Assembly: GCF_019636075.1 (NCBI RefSeq)
Contig: NZ_JAHBYG010000031.1
Span: forward strand, 1 to 51,102
From: Ferrovibrio sp.
GTDB taxonomy: Bacteria; Pseudomonadota; Alphaproteobacteria; Ferrovibrionales; Ferrovibrionaceae
Direction of reading: 5' to 3'
DNA length: 51,102 nt
Positions 32,665 through 42,870 of the stretch are shown piece after piece. Every line of letters starts with the position of its first letter. The first letter of the stretch is position 1. Made by a program: the position numbers and the translations under genes. The notes under the pieces were generated by a model that was not told the DNA's origin, searched no databases, and saw only the letters and a program-made list of their open reading frames with translations.

Positions 32665-33055
32665 CGGTGCCGCCGGTTTTCGGGTCGCCCGATCTGCGAT
32701 CGTCCTGGCGCCGATCTTCCTGGCGCCGGTCGGTGCCAAGGCGAAGGCTGGGCCAGCCGCGGCTGCCGGTTTCGGCTGCGGGCTCGGGTTCTTCCACCGG
32801 AATGCCGCTTTCGATCACCAGGTCGCCATCGTCGCCCAGCAGCAGCAGATGCTCCACCCGGTCGCGCCGCACCAGCACCAGCCGGCGCGTGCCATCCACG
32901 GGGGCCATGTCCACCAGGCCGATGCGTTGGCCCGGGCGCCATTTGCCCAGGCGCGTGGTGCCCGAGAGGCGACGCATGCCCCAATAGAAAGCCGCCAGCA
33001 GGATCAGCAAAACGCCGAGGCCGATGGCTATGCGGGTATAGTCTATGTTGTCCAT
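32657..33055 (-). CDS. fliO: flagellar biosynthetic protein FliO
   Basis: A small membrane protein of 132 residues that helps FliP assemble. A single membrane segment lies near the start (IAIGLGVLLILLAAFYWGM). A FliO-like cytoplasmic domain follows with RLVLVRRDRVEHLLLLGDDGDLVIES. The last 30 residues are strongly charged (RRQEDRRQDDRR). Two ATG codons three residues apart are possible starts (33064 or 33055). It overlaps fliP at its end and follows the FlhB-like gene by 64 bases. Confidence 0.86.
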   Translation of the reverse strand: MDNIDYTRIAIGLGVLLILLAAFYWGMRRLSGTTRLGKWRPGQRIGLVDMAPVDGTRRLVLVRRDRVEHLLLLGDDGDLVIESGIPVEEPEPAAETGSRGWPSLRLGTDRRQEDRRQDDRRSGDPKTGGTDA

Positions 33056-33119
33056 GGCGCCCATGTTTGCGCGTCGGGTTCACGCGTCGGGCGACTGTGC
33101 TGGTCGGCTCCGATTCGGG

Positions 33120-33431
33120 TCAAGGAGCTTCGGTCGGCTCGGCGCCTGGGGGCGTTTTGCCTTGCGTGCGGTACACATAGCTGAGGATTTCAGCCACGGC
33201 CGCGAAGGCCTCCACCGGGATCAGGGTATCCAGGTCCAGTTTACCCAGGATTTCCACCAGATCGGCATCCTTGCGGATGGTGACGCCGTTATCCAGGGCG
33301 ATTCTGACGATCTGTTCGGCGATATGGCCTTGCCCGGCGGCCACCACGCGCGGGGCATCTTCGCGGGCGGCATCATACCGCAGCGCAACGGCTTTCTGGG
33401 ATTTCTGCGGTTTTTCTGGCGGCTGAGCCAA
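33120..33431 (-). CDS. FlhB C-terminal domain-like protein
   Basis: A cytoplasmic protein of 103 residues that resembles only the C-terminal cytoplasmic domain of FlhB. Compare AVALRYDAAREDAPRVVAAG and IVRIALDNGVTIRKDADLVE here with the equivalent stretch of the full FlhB encoded at 35891. It lacks the membrane part and the NPTH self-cleavage motif. Such stand-alone domains (FhlB, FlhX) can substitute partly for the cleaved FlhB tail and influence substrate switching during hook assembly. It heads the minus-strand group and is divergent from flgB across a 99-base promoter region. Confidence 0.85.
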   Translation of the reverse strand: MAQPPEKPQKSQKAVALRYDAAREDAPRVVAAGQGHIAEQIVRIALDNGVTIRKDADLVEILGKLDLDTLIPVEAFAAVAEILSYVYRTQGKTPPGAEPTEAP

Positions 33432-33459
33432 AATCCGGGCCTTTCATCTGATTGCTGCC

Positions 33460-33493
33460 ATTATATCACGAAGTCTCGTTAACGATTTATTCA
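33460..33493. promoter_or_regulatory. divergent flagellar promoter with CtrA-like box
   Basis: The minus strand carries a TATAAT -10 hexamer (33460-33465) about 30 bases before the FlhB-like start. TTAACGATTTATTCA (33479-33493) matches the CtrA pattern TTAA-N7-TTAA except for one base. Early flagellar operons of alphaproteobacteria are often CtrA controlled, and cckA, whose product feeds CtrA, lies at the end of the plus-strand operon. The site is a candidate only. Confidence 0.4.
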
Positions 33494-33530
33494 TGGGCGG
33501 GGAGGAAGGTGGCATCCGGAGCGAAAGTCT

Positions 33531-33944
33531 ATGGATCTCGACAGCATTGGCATTCTGAAGGCAATCACCCGCCGCATGGATTGGATCGGCGAGCGTCAGC
33601 GCGTGCTTGCCGAAAACGTGGCCAATGCCGATACGCCGAACTACAAGCCGCGCGATCTGAAGCCCGCCAATTTCTCCGAACTGGTGCAGGGCAACAATCA
33701 GCGCATGGGTTTGAAGGTGACGGCGGCGGGGCATTTCCCGGCGGCGGCTGGCGCCGGCTCGGCAACCTGGCGCACCCAGAAGGTGGAGGGCACCTACGAA
33801 GTGGCGCCCAACGGCAATGCGGTGAATCTGGAAGAGCAGATGATGCGCCTGGCGGAAAACCAGGGCGACCACAATCTGATGACCAATCTGTATCGCAAGC
33901 AGGTTGGCTTGCTGCGTAAGGCTTTGGGGCCCAGGCAGCAATAA
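33531..33944 (+). CDS. flgB: flagellar proximal rod protein FlgB
   Basis: A rod subunit of 137 residues, standard for FlgB. The N-terminal rod motif RQRVLAENVANADTPNYKPRDL and the C-terminal VNLEEQMMRLAENQGDHNLMTN are typical. It is exported by the flagellar type III system. It starts the plus-strand operon flgB-flgC-fliE-fliQ-fliR-flhB-cckA. A 48-base gap separates it from flgC. Confidence 0.95.
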   Translation: MDLDSIGILKAITRRMDWIGERQRVLAENVANADTPNYKPRDLKPANFSELVQGNNQRMGLKVTAAGHFPAAAGAGSATWRTQKVEGTYEVAPNGNAVNLEEQMMRLAENQGDHNLMTNLYRKQVGLLRKALGPRQQ

Positions 33945-33992
33945 CCTGACAGCAATAGCCTGGCAGTAATAAGGTTATGAAGGAGTAGGGCC

Positions 33993-34403
33993 ATGGAACT
34001 GAAAAACGCCATGAAGATTTCCGCCTCGGGCATGAAAGCTCAGGGCGACCGTCTGAAGGTGATTGCCGAGAACCTGGCCAACGCCGATTCGCTGGGCAAG
34101 ACACCGGGCGCCGATCCCTATCGCCGCAAGATGGTGAATTTCAAATCCGAGCTGGACCGCGCCACCGGCGCCAACATGGTCACCGCGCTCAAGCCCACCA
34201 AGGACCGGTCGGATTTCGAGTTGAAATTCGATCCCGGCCATCCCTCGGCCAATGCCGATGGCTATGTGAAGCTGCCGAATGTGAAATCCGTGATCGAAAT
34301 GGCCGATATGCGCGAAGCCCAGCGCACTTATGAAGCCAACCTGAACGTGGTGGACAGCGCCAAGCAGATGATCAATCGCACGATCGACCTGCTGCGCAAC
34401 TAA
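33993..34403 (+). CDS. flgC: flagellar proximal rod protein FlgC
   Basis: A rod subunit of 136 residues. It has the motif MKISASGMKAQGDRLKVIAE followed by NLANADSLGKTPGADPYRRK, then the C-terminal ANLNVVDSAKQMINRTIDLL. The central DPGHPSANADGYVKLPNV segment is characteristic of FlgC. GAAGGAG precedes the ATG. It pairs with FlgB in the proximal rod. Confidence 0.96.
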   Translation: MELKNAMKISASGMKAQGDRLKVIAENLANADSLGKTPGADPYRRKMVNFKSELDRATGANMVTALKPTKDRSDFELKFDPGHPSANADGYVKLPNVKSVIEMADMREAQRTYEANLNVVDSAKQMINRTIDLLRN

Positions 34404-34423
34404 GGTATTGAAGGAGAAAGCCG

Positions 34424-34720
34424 ATGGTTGATCTGCGGATCGGCGGTTTCATCGGGGGCCTGTCCGGCGCGCCCAAGAGCGTGGGCAATGCCGTGCCCGA
34501 AGGCGGCGGTTTTGGCGATCTGGTGCGCGATGCCCTGCAAAGCACCATCAAGGCGAACCATCAGGCCGAGCAGGTGAGTGCTCAGGCCGTGGCCGGCAAG
34601 GCCGATGTGACCGATGTGGTAACGGCGGTAACCAATGCCGAAGTGGCGCTGGATACCGTGGTTGCGGTGCGCGACAAGGTGATTACCGCATATCAGGAAA
34701 TCATGCGCATGCCCATTTAG
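34424..34720 (+). CDS. fliE: flagellar hook-basal body complex protein FliE
   Basis: A small protein of 98 residues that joins the MS ring and export gate to the rod. The C-terminal half is typical: VTAVTNAEVALDTVVAVRDKV and ITAYQEIMRMPI. AAGGAG precedes the start. It lies between flgC (20 bases) and fliQ (38 bases), the usual flgB-flgC-fliE order. Confidence 0.95.
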   Translation: MVDLRIGGFIGGLSGAPKSVGNAVPEGGGFGDLVRDALQSTIKANHQAEQVSAQAVAGKADVTDVVTAVTNAEVALDTVVAVRDKVITAYQEIMRMPI

Positions 34721-34758
34721 TGGCATTTCGGCTATAACTGACGGCGGAGAGCGAATCG

Positions 34759-35025
34759 ATGACCGCCGTTGAAGTAACCGATGTGATGCGCGATGCGATC
34801 TGGGTGCTGATCAAGGTATCCGGACCCGCCATGCTTGTCAGCCTGGTGATCGGCCTCGGCATTTCGCTGATCCAGGCCCTGACGCAGCTGCAGGAACCCA
34901 CCCTGACCTTCGTGCCCAAGATTCTGGCGATCTTCGGCACTCTGATCCTGGTGATGCCGTTCATGATCGGCACCATGGTTACTTTCATGGAGCAACTGGC
35001 GCAGCGCATTGCGGGCCTCAATTAG
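34759..35025 (+). CDS. fliQ: flagellar export-gate protein FliQ
   Basis: A membrane protein of 88 residues with two long hydrophobic hairpin segments. The second is KILAIFGTLILVMPFMIGTM. The linking LIQALTQLQEPTLTFVPK is the FliQ signature. With FliP and FliR it forms the helical export gate. It is followed by fliR after 88 bases. Confidence 0.96.
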   Translation: MTAVEVTDVMRDAIWVLIKVSGPAMLVSLVIGLGISLIQALTQLQEPTLTFVPKILAIFGTLILVMPFMIGTMVTFMEQLAQRIAGLN

Positions 35026-35113
35026 GGCCGGGCTGACTTGGCGGTTCCGGCGCGCGATACGGATGCAGGCCCGTTGGTGATACGGGCGGCTTGAGGGCAC
35101 GGAGACGCGGCGC

Positions 35114-35878
35114 ATGCTGCAACAGATCGTCGCCGGCAATGTCTATATCTTCCTGCTGCTATTCTGCCGGCTGGGGGCTGTGCTGATGTCTCTGCCCGGC
35201 ATCGGCGAGGCCAGCGTGCCGGCACGGGTGAAGCTTTCCATTGCCCTGCTGATGGCCGGCCTGCTGGTGCCTGTGCTGGGGCCCACCCTGCCGCCGATGC
35301 CGTCGCAGCCTTTCCTGCTCGGCTTCCTGATCCTCACCGAAATCGGCTTCGGCCTGGCTTTCGGCATGATCGCGCGCATGATGATGTCGGCCTTGCAGGT
35401 GGCAGGCACCGTGATCGCCTCGCAGGCCGGCCTGGCCGCGGCGATGTTTTTCGATCCCAACCAGGGCGGCCAGACCGCCGTCCTCAGCGGCGCGCTGGTC
35501 TTCATGGGCACGATGCTGATCTTCGCCACCGATCTGCATCTGGTGCTGCTGCAGGGCATGGTGGATTCCTACCGGCTTTTCCCGCCGCTGCGGGCGCCGG
35601 CCTATGGCGATTTCGCCGAAGTGGCGCAGCAGATGGTGTCGTCCAGCTTCTCGCTGGGCATGCGCATGGCCGCGCCCTTCATCGTTTACGGCATCGTGTT
35701 CAACGTGGCGCTTGGCTTGCTCAACCGCCTGATGCCCACCTTGCAGATTTTCTTCATCATGCAGGCGCCGCAGATTGCGATGTCGTTCCTGCTGTTCGGG
35801 TTTTCGCTCGCTGCCATTGGATTGCTGTTCACCACGCAATTCGAGGAACTGGCTGCGCAGTTCCTGCTGCCACGATAG
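35114..35878 (+). CDS. fliR: flagellar export-gate protein FliR
   Basis: A membrane protein of 254 residues with about six hydrophobic segments. Recognisable stretches are FCRLGAVLMSLPGIGEASVPARVK, EIGFGLAFGMIARMMMSALQVAG and GLLNRLMPTLQIFFIMQAPQI. FliR caps the FliP ring and contacts FlhB, whose gene follows after 12 bases. The gap upstream to fliQ has no obvious promoter. Confidence 0.96.
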   Translation: MLQQIVAGNVYIFLLLFCRLGAVLMSLPGIGEASVPARVKLSIALLMAGLLVPVLGPTLPPMPSQPFLLGFLILTEIGFGLAFGMIARMMMSALQVAGTVIASQAGLAAAMFFDPNQGGQTAVLSGALVFMGTMLIFATDLHLVLLQGMVDSYRLFPPLRAPAYGDFAEVAQQMVSSSFSLGMRMAAPFIVYGIVFNVALGLLNRLMPTLQIFFIMQAPQIAMSFLLFGFSLAAIGLLFTTQFEELAAQFLLPR

Positions 35879-35890
35879 GGAGGCCGCCGT

Positions 35891-36961
35891 ATGTCGGAAG
35901 ATGCCGATCCCGAATCAAAAACCGAAGAACCTTCCGAAAAGCGACTTCGCGAAGCCGAAGAAAAAGGCAATATCGCGAAGTCGCAGGAAATCGGCCATTG
36001 GTTCGTTTTCATGGCGGCGATGATCGGCATGTGGATGCTGGGCGACAATCTCAGCCGCAGCTTCATGCGCGGCAGCCTGATCTTTTTCGAACAGCCGCAC
36101 CGTATCGGCATGGATCCATCCAACCTGCTGCGCTTGATCCTGGATGTCGCGCTTGTGGTGGGGGGCGCGCTGTTTCCGATCCTGGGCCTGTTCGCGCTGT
36201 TCGGCCTGGCCGGCAACGCCGTGCAGAATGTGCCGAAATTCAGTGTCGAACGCATCATTCCGAAGTTCGACAAGATCAATCCGCTATCCGGCCTGAAGCG
36301 CATCTTCTCGGTATCCAGCGTTGTCGAGTTCGTGAAGAACCTGTTCAAGATCAGCTTGATCGGCGCGCTGCTGGCTTATCTGATCGGGCCTGAACTGGAT
36401 TCGCTGGAAGCCCTGATCGCTCTCGATATCACCGTGATGCTGCCGCATACCGCGCGTATCGTGTTCAAGCTGCTGGGCGCGCTGATGGCGGTGATGTTCG
36501 TTGTTGCGGTGTTCGACTATATGTATCAGCGCTACAATTACATGAAAAACCTGCGCATGACGCGGCAGGAATTGAAGGACGAATACAAGGAAAGCGAAGG
36601 CGACCCGCAGATCAAGGCGCGCTTGCGTCAGATCCGCATGCAGCGCGTGCGTACCCGTATGATGGCCAATGTGCCCGAGGCCAGCGTCGTGGTGACCAAC
36701 CCGACCCATTATGCCGTGGCGTTGAAATACGAGTTGGGCAAGATGGATGCGCCGATCGTTACCGCCAAGGGCGCCGATCTGATCGCCAAGCGCATCCGCG
36801 AAATCGCCACCGAGAATAATGTACCGCTGGTGGAAAACCCGCCGCTGGCGCGCGCGCTGTTCCTGGTCGAGGTGGATGATCCGATCCCGGTGGAGCATTA
36901 CAAGGCGGTGGCCGATGTGATCAGCTTCGTGATGAAGCTGAAGGGCGAGGGCGGCTCATGA
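35891..36961 (+). CDS. flhB: flagellar export switch protein FlhB
   Basis: The substrate-specificity switch of the flagellar type III apparatus, 356 residues. The start is charged (SKTEEPSEKRLREAEEKGNIAK). Four membrane segments follow, then the cytoplasmic tail with the self-cleaving NPTH motif in VVVTNPTHYAVALKYE. The cleaved tail domain is the part mirrored by the separate FlhB-like protein at 33120. It is followed by cckA after 13 bases, an arrangement seen in many alphaproteobacteria. Confidence 0.97.
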   Translation: MSEDADPESKTEEPSEKRLREAEEKGNIAKSQEIGHWFVFMAAMIGMWMLGDNLSRSFMRGSLIFFEQPHRIGMDPSNLLRLILDVALVVGGALFPILGLFALFGLAGNAVQNVPKFSVERIIPKFDKINPLSGLKRIFSVSSVVEFVKNLFKISLIGALLAYLIGPELDSLEALIALDITVMLPHTARIVFKLLGALMAVMFVVAVFDYMYQRYNYMKNLRMTRQELKDEYKESEGDPQIKARLRQIRMQRVRTRMMANVPEASVVVTNPTHYAVALKYELGKMDAPIVTAKGADLIAKRIREIATENNVPLVENPPLARALFLVEVDDPIPVEHYKAVADVISFVMKLKGEGGS

Positions 36962-36974
36962 GCGGAGCGGCGCA

Positions 36975-39398
36975 ATGAGCCTGTTGCGCCTGTTCGGCGG
37001 CCGCGATGCGGCGCGCGACAGCCAGCTTTCGGCGGTTCGTGCGCGGCAGGCGCAGGCGATAGCCGATGCCTCGTCGATGGCGCGCTGCCTCACCCGGCTG
37101 GGTGGTGGGGCGGAGATCGTTGCGGCCAATGGCGCCTATCGCCGGCTGGTGGAAAAACTGGGCCATCTGCCGCCGTATCCCGCCGGCCTGCCCGATCCGC
37201 CCAGCCTGTTGGCCGAGGCCGGCCCGGTTTTGCAGCGCATGGCGCGGCGGCTGGGGCCCGATAGCATCCTGGCCGAGGATTTCTTGGTGGGTGAGTTGCA
37301 TCTGCGCGTCACCCTGATGGCGCGGCCAGACGATCCGGTGCAACTGATCTGGGATATTGCCGATATCGGCGACACCACCCGCATGCTCACCGAACTGGCC
37401 GGCCAGCGCGATGCCCTGGCGGCGTTTTTCGATCATGCGCCGGTGGGGCTGTATTCAGTGGGCCTCGATGGCCGCTTTCTGTTTGCCAACCAGACCTTCG
37501 CCACCTGGGTGGGCGCCACGCCCGACCAGCTTACCCGTGGCGCCGTGCGCCTGGGCGATCTGCTGCGCCATGAGAATGGCAATACGCAGATCGCGCCGGA
37601 TTGGGAGGGCGGCGAAGCGCGCCTGATGCCGCTGGATCCGGCCAGCGACCAGCCGCCGCGCCTGGTCGGCATCACCCATACGCCGGTGCCGGGCTCGTCG
37701 GTTCGCGGCGGCGAGGGCGGCTCCGAGCGCTTCAGCGGTGTGGTGCATGATCTCAGCCGCGAATTGCGCTTGCGCGGCACATTGCGGCCGGTGGAAGGCG
37801 AATTCCGCCGCTTCTTCGATCAGGCGCCGATCGGCATTCTGGTGCTGGATGCGTCTGGCGCCATCCTGCAGGCCAATGCGGCTTTCAGCGCGCTTTGCGG
37901 CCGCGAGGATTGGCCGGGCCAGCGCCTGGCCGCTTTGGTGCGCGAAGAGGATGGGGCCGAACTGGTGCGCCATTTGATGGCGGCGCGGCGCGGCGAGGCG
38001 GGCATCGCGGCGCGGCCGCTGGAAGTGCGCTTCAGCGGCCAGCATGGCCGGGCGGCGGAAGTCTTCGCCGGCTCGGCGGGGCATGTCATGGCAGGCGGCA
38101 GCATGCCAGGAAGCGGCGACACCCAGGCCACCCAACTGGTCTATCTGGTGGATACCACCGAGCAGCGCAGCCTGCAGGCGCAGTTCAATCAAAGCCAGAA
38201 GATGCAGGCAGTGGGCCAACTGGCCGGCGGCATCGCCCATGATTTCAACAATCTGCTCACCGCGATGATCGGCTTTTGCGATCTGCTGCTGCAGCGCCAT
38301 CAACCGGGCGATCAATCCTTCGCCGATGTGATGCAGGTGAAGCAGAATGCCAATCGCGCCGCCAATCTGGTGCGGCAATTGCTAGCCTTTTCGCGCCAGC
38401 AGACCCTGATGCCCAAGGTGCTGGATCTTGGCGATGTGCTGGCCGATCTGCGCAACCTGATCGGCCGGCTGATCGGCGAAACCATCAGCCTGCGCATCAC
38501 CCATGGCCGCGATCTCGGCCTGGTGAAGGTGGATCAGGGCCAGATCGAACAGGTGATCATCAATCTGGCGGTGAATGCCCGCGATGCGATGAACACGGCC
38601 AATGCCGCCAGTGGTGTATCTGGCGGCGAATTGCAGATCCGCACCGCCAATCATCGGCAGGATCGCACGGCCCTGCTGGAAGGCGCGGTGGGCGGCGAAA
38701 CCATGCCGGCGGGCGATTATGTGTTGATCGAGGTCAGCGATACCGGCCATGGCATTGCGCCGGAAAACCTGGCGAAGATTTTCGATCCCTTCTTCACCAC
38801 CAAGGCGGTGGGGGCGGGCACCGGGCTTGGCCTCTCCACGGTTTACGGCATCATCAAGCAGACCGGCGGTTTCATCCAGGTGGAAAGCCCTTGCCAGCCC
38901 CATGGCGATGCCGGCGAAAATCCCGGCGCCTGCTTCCGCATCTATCTGCCGCGCCATCAGCCCAGCCGCGAAGAGCAGCGTAGCAACCGCGAGGATGCTC
39001 CGGCCAATGCCGCCGATCTCACCGGCCAGGGCCTGGTGCTGCTGGTGGAAGACGAAGATGCCGTGCGCGCCTTCGCGGTGCGTGCCTTGCGCAACAAGGG
39101 CTATACCGTGATCGAAGCCGGCTCCGGCGAGCAGGCGCTCGATCTGCCGGCAGAGCAGCTTGATCGTGTGGATGTGCTGGTCACCGATGTGGTGATGCCC
39201 AACATGGATGGGCCGACGCTTGCCGAGCATTTGCGTCAGCGCCGCCCGGGATTGAAGATTCTCTTCATCTCCGGCTATGCCGAGGATGGCCTGCGCCGCA
39301 GCCTCGCCAACACCGATAACGTCTCCTTCCTGCCCAAGCCGTTCTCCCTCAGCCAACTCGCGGGGAAATTGAAAGACGTTATGGAAGGGCGCGTATAA
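36975..39398 (+). CDS. cckA: hybrid sensor histidine kinase CckA
   Basis: A hybrid kinase of 807 residues at the top of the CtrA cell-cycle phosphorelay. Two PAS regions lie at about 148-235 and 275-390. The HisKA box has phospho-His H422 in [11 protein letters not shown]. The ATPase domain shows [10 protein letters not shown] and [20 protein letters not shown]. The receiver has D738 in [13 protein letters not shown] and ends in [18 protein letters not shown], the CckA signature. No clear pair of N-terminal membrane helices is visible; Caulobacter CckA has two. This copy may be soluble or tethered by another protein. The start at 36975 lies 13 bases after flhB, so kinase and flagellar export genes are linked. 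Confidence 0.92.
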   Translation: MSLLRLFGGRDAARDSQLSAVRARQAQAIADASSMARCLTRLGGGAEIVAANGAYRRLVEKLGHLPPYPAGLPDPPSLLAEAGPVLQRMARRLGPDSILAEDFLVGELHLRVTLMARPDDPVQLIWDIADIGDTTRMLTELAGQRDALAAFFDHAPVGLYSVGLDGRFLFANQTFATWVGATPDQLTRGAVRLGDLLRHENGNTQIAPDWEGGEARLMPLDPASDQPPRLVGITHTPVPGSSVRGGEGGSERFSGVVHDLSRELRLRGTLRPVEGEFRRFFDQAPIGILVLDASGAILQANAAFSALCGREDWPGQRLAALVREEDGAELVRHLMAARRGEAGIAARPLEVRFSGQHGRAAEVFAGSAGHVMAGGSMPGSGDTQATQLVYLVDTTEQRSLQAQFNQSQKMQAVGQLAGGIAHDFNNLLTAMIGFCDLLLQRHQPGDQSFADVMQVKQNANRAANLVRQLLAFSRQQTLMPKVLDLGDVLADLRNLIGRLIGETISLRITHGRDLGLVKVDQGQIEQVIINLAVNARDAMNTANAASGVSGGELQIRTANHRQDRTALLEGAVGGETMPAGDYVLIEVSDTGHGIAPENLAKIFDPFFTTKAVGAGTGLGLSTVYGIIKQTGGFIQVESPCQPHGDAGENPGACFRIYLPRHQPSREEQRSNREDAPANAADLTGQGLVLLVEDEDAVRAFAVRALRNKGYTVIEAGSGEQALDLPAEQLDRVDVLVTDVVMPNMDGPTLAEHLRQRRPGLKILFISGYAEDGLRRSLANTDNVSFLPKPFSLSQLAGKLKDVMEGRV

Positions 39399-39447
39399 CT
39401 GGGCTATTTTTGCCTTTTCCGGGGGCTTTTCGGGCTTCTGTGGCAGG

Positions 39448-39468
39448 GAATCCGGCCCCGCCGGATTC
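39448..39468. terminator. GC-rich hairpin after cckA
   Basis: GAATCCGGC and GCCGGATTC pair perfectly around a CCC loop, 50 bases after the cckA stop. No strong T-run follows, so it is an incomplete intrinsic terminator or a stabilising 3' structure. It is the only candidate end for the flgB-cckA operon. Confidence 0.5.
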
Positions 39469-39505
39469 TGGAACAAAACACCCGGAACATCCGAAATCAG
39501 GCCGG

Positions 39506-39520
39506 GAACCTGACCTGAAC
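39506..39520. promoter_or_regulatory. LexA SOS box upstream of recA
   Basis: GAACCTGACCTGAAC is an exact GAAC-N7-GAAC direct repeat, the alphaproteobacterial LexA operator form. It lies 141 bases before the recA start in an otherwise empty gap. It indicates DNA-damage control of recA. The distance leaves room for a promoter and a leader of about 100 bases. Confidence 0.82.
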
Positions 39521-39660
39521 ATAGCCTAAATACTCAGAGAAAATATAGTCAAACCAAGGGTTTGCAAAATTCTCTGGACAGCAATACGAAAATAGAACAT
39601 ATACGGGGTTAACCGAGCCTCGTTGCAATTCCGCTGGGGCCGTGAAAGGATGAGGGCGTT

Positions 39661-40737
<1,077 letters not shown>

Positions 40738-40812
40738 TCCTTCACACCAGTTTTTCCCAGCGTGCGGCTCGGGTTTCACACCCGGGCCGAACGATTTCTC
40801 TCCTCCATGGGA

Positions 40813-40848
40813 ACCCCGGCCCCGGACCTCGGCGCCGGGGTATTTTTT
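40813..40848 (+). terminator. intrinsic terminator of recA
   Basis: ACCCCGGC (40813-40820) pairs with GCCGGGGT (40834-40841) and is followed by ATTTTTTT. It lies 75 bases after the recA stop and separates recA from the CRISPR array. Confidence 0.9.
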
Positions 40849-40884
40849 TAGTTGGAGGGTGTGCGATGAAAAGACAAACGAGCC

Positions 40885-42695
40885 GCTGAGGCGGAGCGCC
40901 AATGCCGTCTTTGCTAAACTCGCGCCATACGGCGCCGGCCGGCGCTCGAAGCTGCGGTTTGCGGCCAATGCCGTCTTTGCTAAACTCGGCTCACGATTAC
41001 GAGGCTTATCATGGCGCTGCGGTTTGCGGCCAATGCCGTCTTTGCTAAACTCAGCATGAAAAAGCTTGTCGTGAAGCGGCTGCTGCGGTTTGCGGCCAAT
41101 GCCGTCTTTGCTAAACTCGGGCGCCGCGACTACCTGATTAAGCAACTTGCTGCGGTTTGCGGCCAATGCCGTCTTTGCTAAACTCTCGGCTCGTGCGGTA
41201 TCGGCTCCAGCCCGCTGCGGTTTGCGGCCAATGCCGTCTTTGCTAAACTGCGGCGATATCGGCCAGGGGACCGATGCGGCTGCGGTTTGCGGCCAATGCC
41301 GTCTTTGCTAAACTCCACAAACGGAATGGACAGGCTGCGTCGCAGCTGCGGTTTGCGGCCAATGCCGTCTTTGCTAAACTAAGGCCGTGGACCGCGCCGG
41401 CAACAAGAGCGCTGCGGTTTGCGGCCAATGCCGTCTTTGCTAAACTAAGTGCCGATCGGTCTCCGTGACGCCTGCGCTGCGGTTTGCGGCCAATGCCGTC
41501 TTTGCTAAACTGCTGCGTGGTTCTTTCCACCACGCGGCAGGCTGCGGTTTGCGGCCAATGCCGTCTTTGCTAAACTTCTGCGGATTTCGGGGGCGGGGCC
41601 GGAGCCGCTGCGGTTTGCGGCCAATGCCGTCTTTGCTAAACTGGGTGACAACGCATTCGCCCTCAGCGCCGGCTGCGGTTTGCGGCCAATGCCGTCTTTG
41701 CTAAACTTGGTGTGGTGAAGGGGAAGAAAACCAACGTGCTGCGGTTTGCGGCCAATGCCGTCTTTGCTAAACTTGATTGCACCGGACGATGACATGGCCG
41801 AACGCTGCGGTTTGCGGCCAATGCCGTCTTTGCTAAACTCACCGGGCGCGGATAGCCCATGCGGATCATGCTGCGGTTTGCGGCCAATGCCGTCTTTGCT
41901 AAACTCGGCGTTTGACGGTGATGCCGTCGCGTTTAGCTGCGGTTTGCGGCCAATGCCGTCTTTGCTAAACTCGATATCGAAGGCAAGGATGCGCTGCATG
42001 GCTGCGGTTTGCGGCCAATGCCGTCTTTGCTAAACTGGGAGGCTTGAGCCATGGCTGACGCCATCGCTGCGGTTTGCGGCCAATGCCGTCTTTGCTAAAC
42101 TTGCAATCGCGGCTTCATGGTGCGGCCCCTGGCTGCGGTTTGCGGCCAATGCCGTCTTTGCTAAACTCCGCCTGGACGGCTTCGGGCAGCGGCTCGTGCT
42201 GCGGTTTGCGGCCAATGCCGTCTTTGCTAAACTGAGATCGGCTGGCAGGATATAGCCATGGATGCTGCGGTTTGCGGCCAATGCCGTCTTTGCTAAACTG
42301 CGCGATCCGCCGTCACATCTTGGCGAGCCGCTGCGGTTTGCGGCCAATGCCGTCTTTGCTAAACTAGTGCCTCGACGGCCGACATGACGCGAAGCGGCTG
42401 CGGTTTGCGGCCAATGCCGTCTTTGCTAAACTGTCCGGTCGTCAATCTCGAAACCTTGCAACGCTGCGGTTTGCGGCCAATGCCGTCTTTGCTAAACTAC
42501 GATCCACGCGATGATCATCGCCAACATGGCTGCGGTTTGCGGCCAATGCCGTCTTTGCTAAACTGCGCCCGAGGCGACCATCATGCTGGTGGGCGCTGCG
42601 GTTTGCGGCCAATGCCGTCTTTGCTAAACTCCTTCGGAGTTAGTGTAGTCGTTGGACGGGCTGCGGTTTGCGGCCAATGCCGTCTTTGCTAAACT
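40885..42695 (+). CRISPR. type II-C CRISPR array, 28 repeats and 27 spacers
   Basis: Repeats are 36 bases, beginning GCTGCGGTTTGCGG and ending GTCTTTGCTAAACT. All copies after the first look identical. Spacers are 29-31 bases, mostly 30. The first repeat (40885-40920) is degenerate in its 5' half only. Each repeat ends in TTGCTAAACT, which contains an extended -10-like TGnTAnnnT. Type II-C repeats such as those of Neisseria carry similar internal promoters. Plus-strand transcription is supported by a strong terminator just after the last repeat and by the tracrRNA anti-repeat. In II-C loci the degenerate repeat lies at the transcription start, and new spacers would enter at the far end, here next to cas2. 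I recognised no spacer target in the window. Confidence 0.98.
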
Positions 42696-42726
42696 AGGCT
42701 TTGTGTAAAGCTTTCTATCGTCAAGT

Positions 42727-42774
42727 AAAATGCCCGATTTGGGATGCTCTCTGGGCTCTCGGTCGGGCATTTTT
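42727..42774. terminator. terminator between the CRISPR array and cas2
   Basis: AAAATGCCCGA (42727-42737) and TCGGGCATTTTT (42763-42774) form an 11-base perfect stem with T-runs in both directions. It starts 32 bases after the last repeat. It can end both the plus-strand pre-crRNA and the minus-strand cas operon. The AT-rich bases 42696-42726 before it may be the integration leader. The rest of the gap up to cas2 shows nothing else. Confidence 0.9.
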
Positions 42775-42870
42775 CTTGTCCCGTCCGGGCAATCGGGAAG
42801 GCTGGTTTCGCCAGATGTTCCTGGCCCGATTCGCCCTGTATCAGGGTCGCCCAATCCGCTTGCCATCCCA

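Noticed and set aside
39594..39615. LexA or CtrA site at GAACATATACGGGGTTAACC close to recA
   Set aside because: The GAAC partner is missing at N7, and only one TTAACC half-site is present.
41243..42692. Several short open frames on both strands in the array with repeating peptides such as LAKTALAANRS
   Set aside because: They are translations of CRISPR repeats, not proteins.
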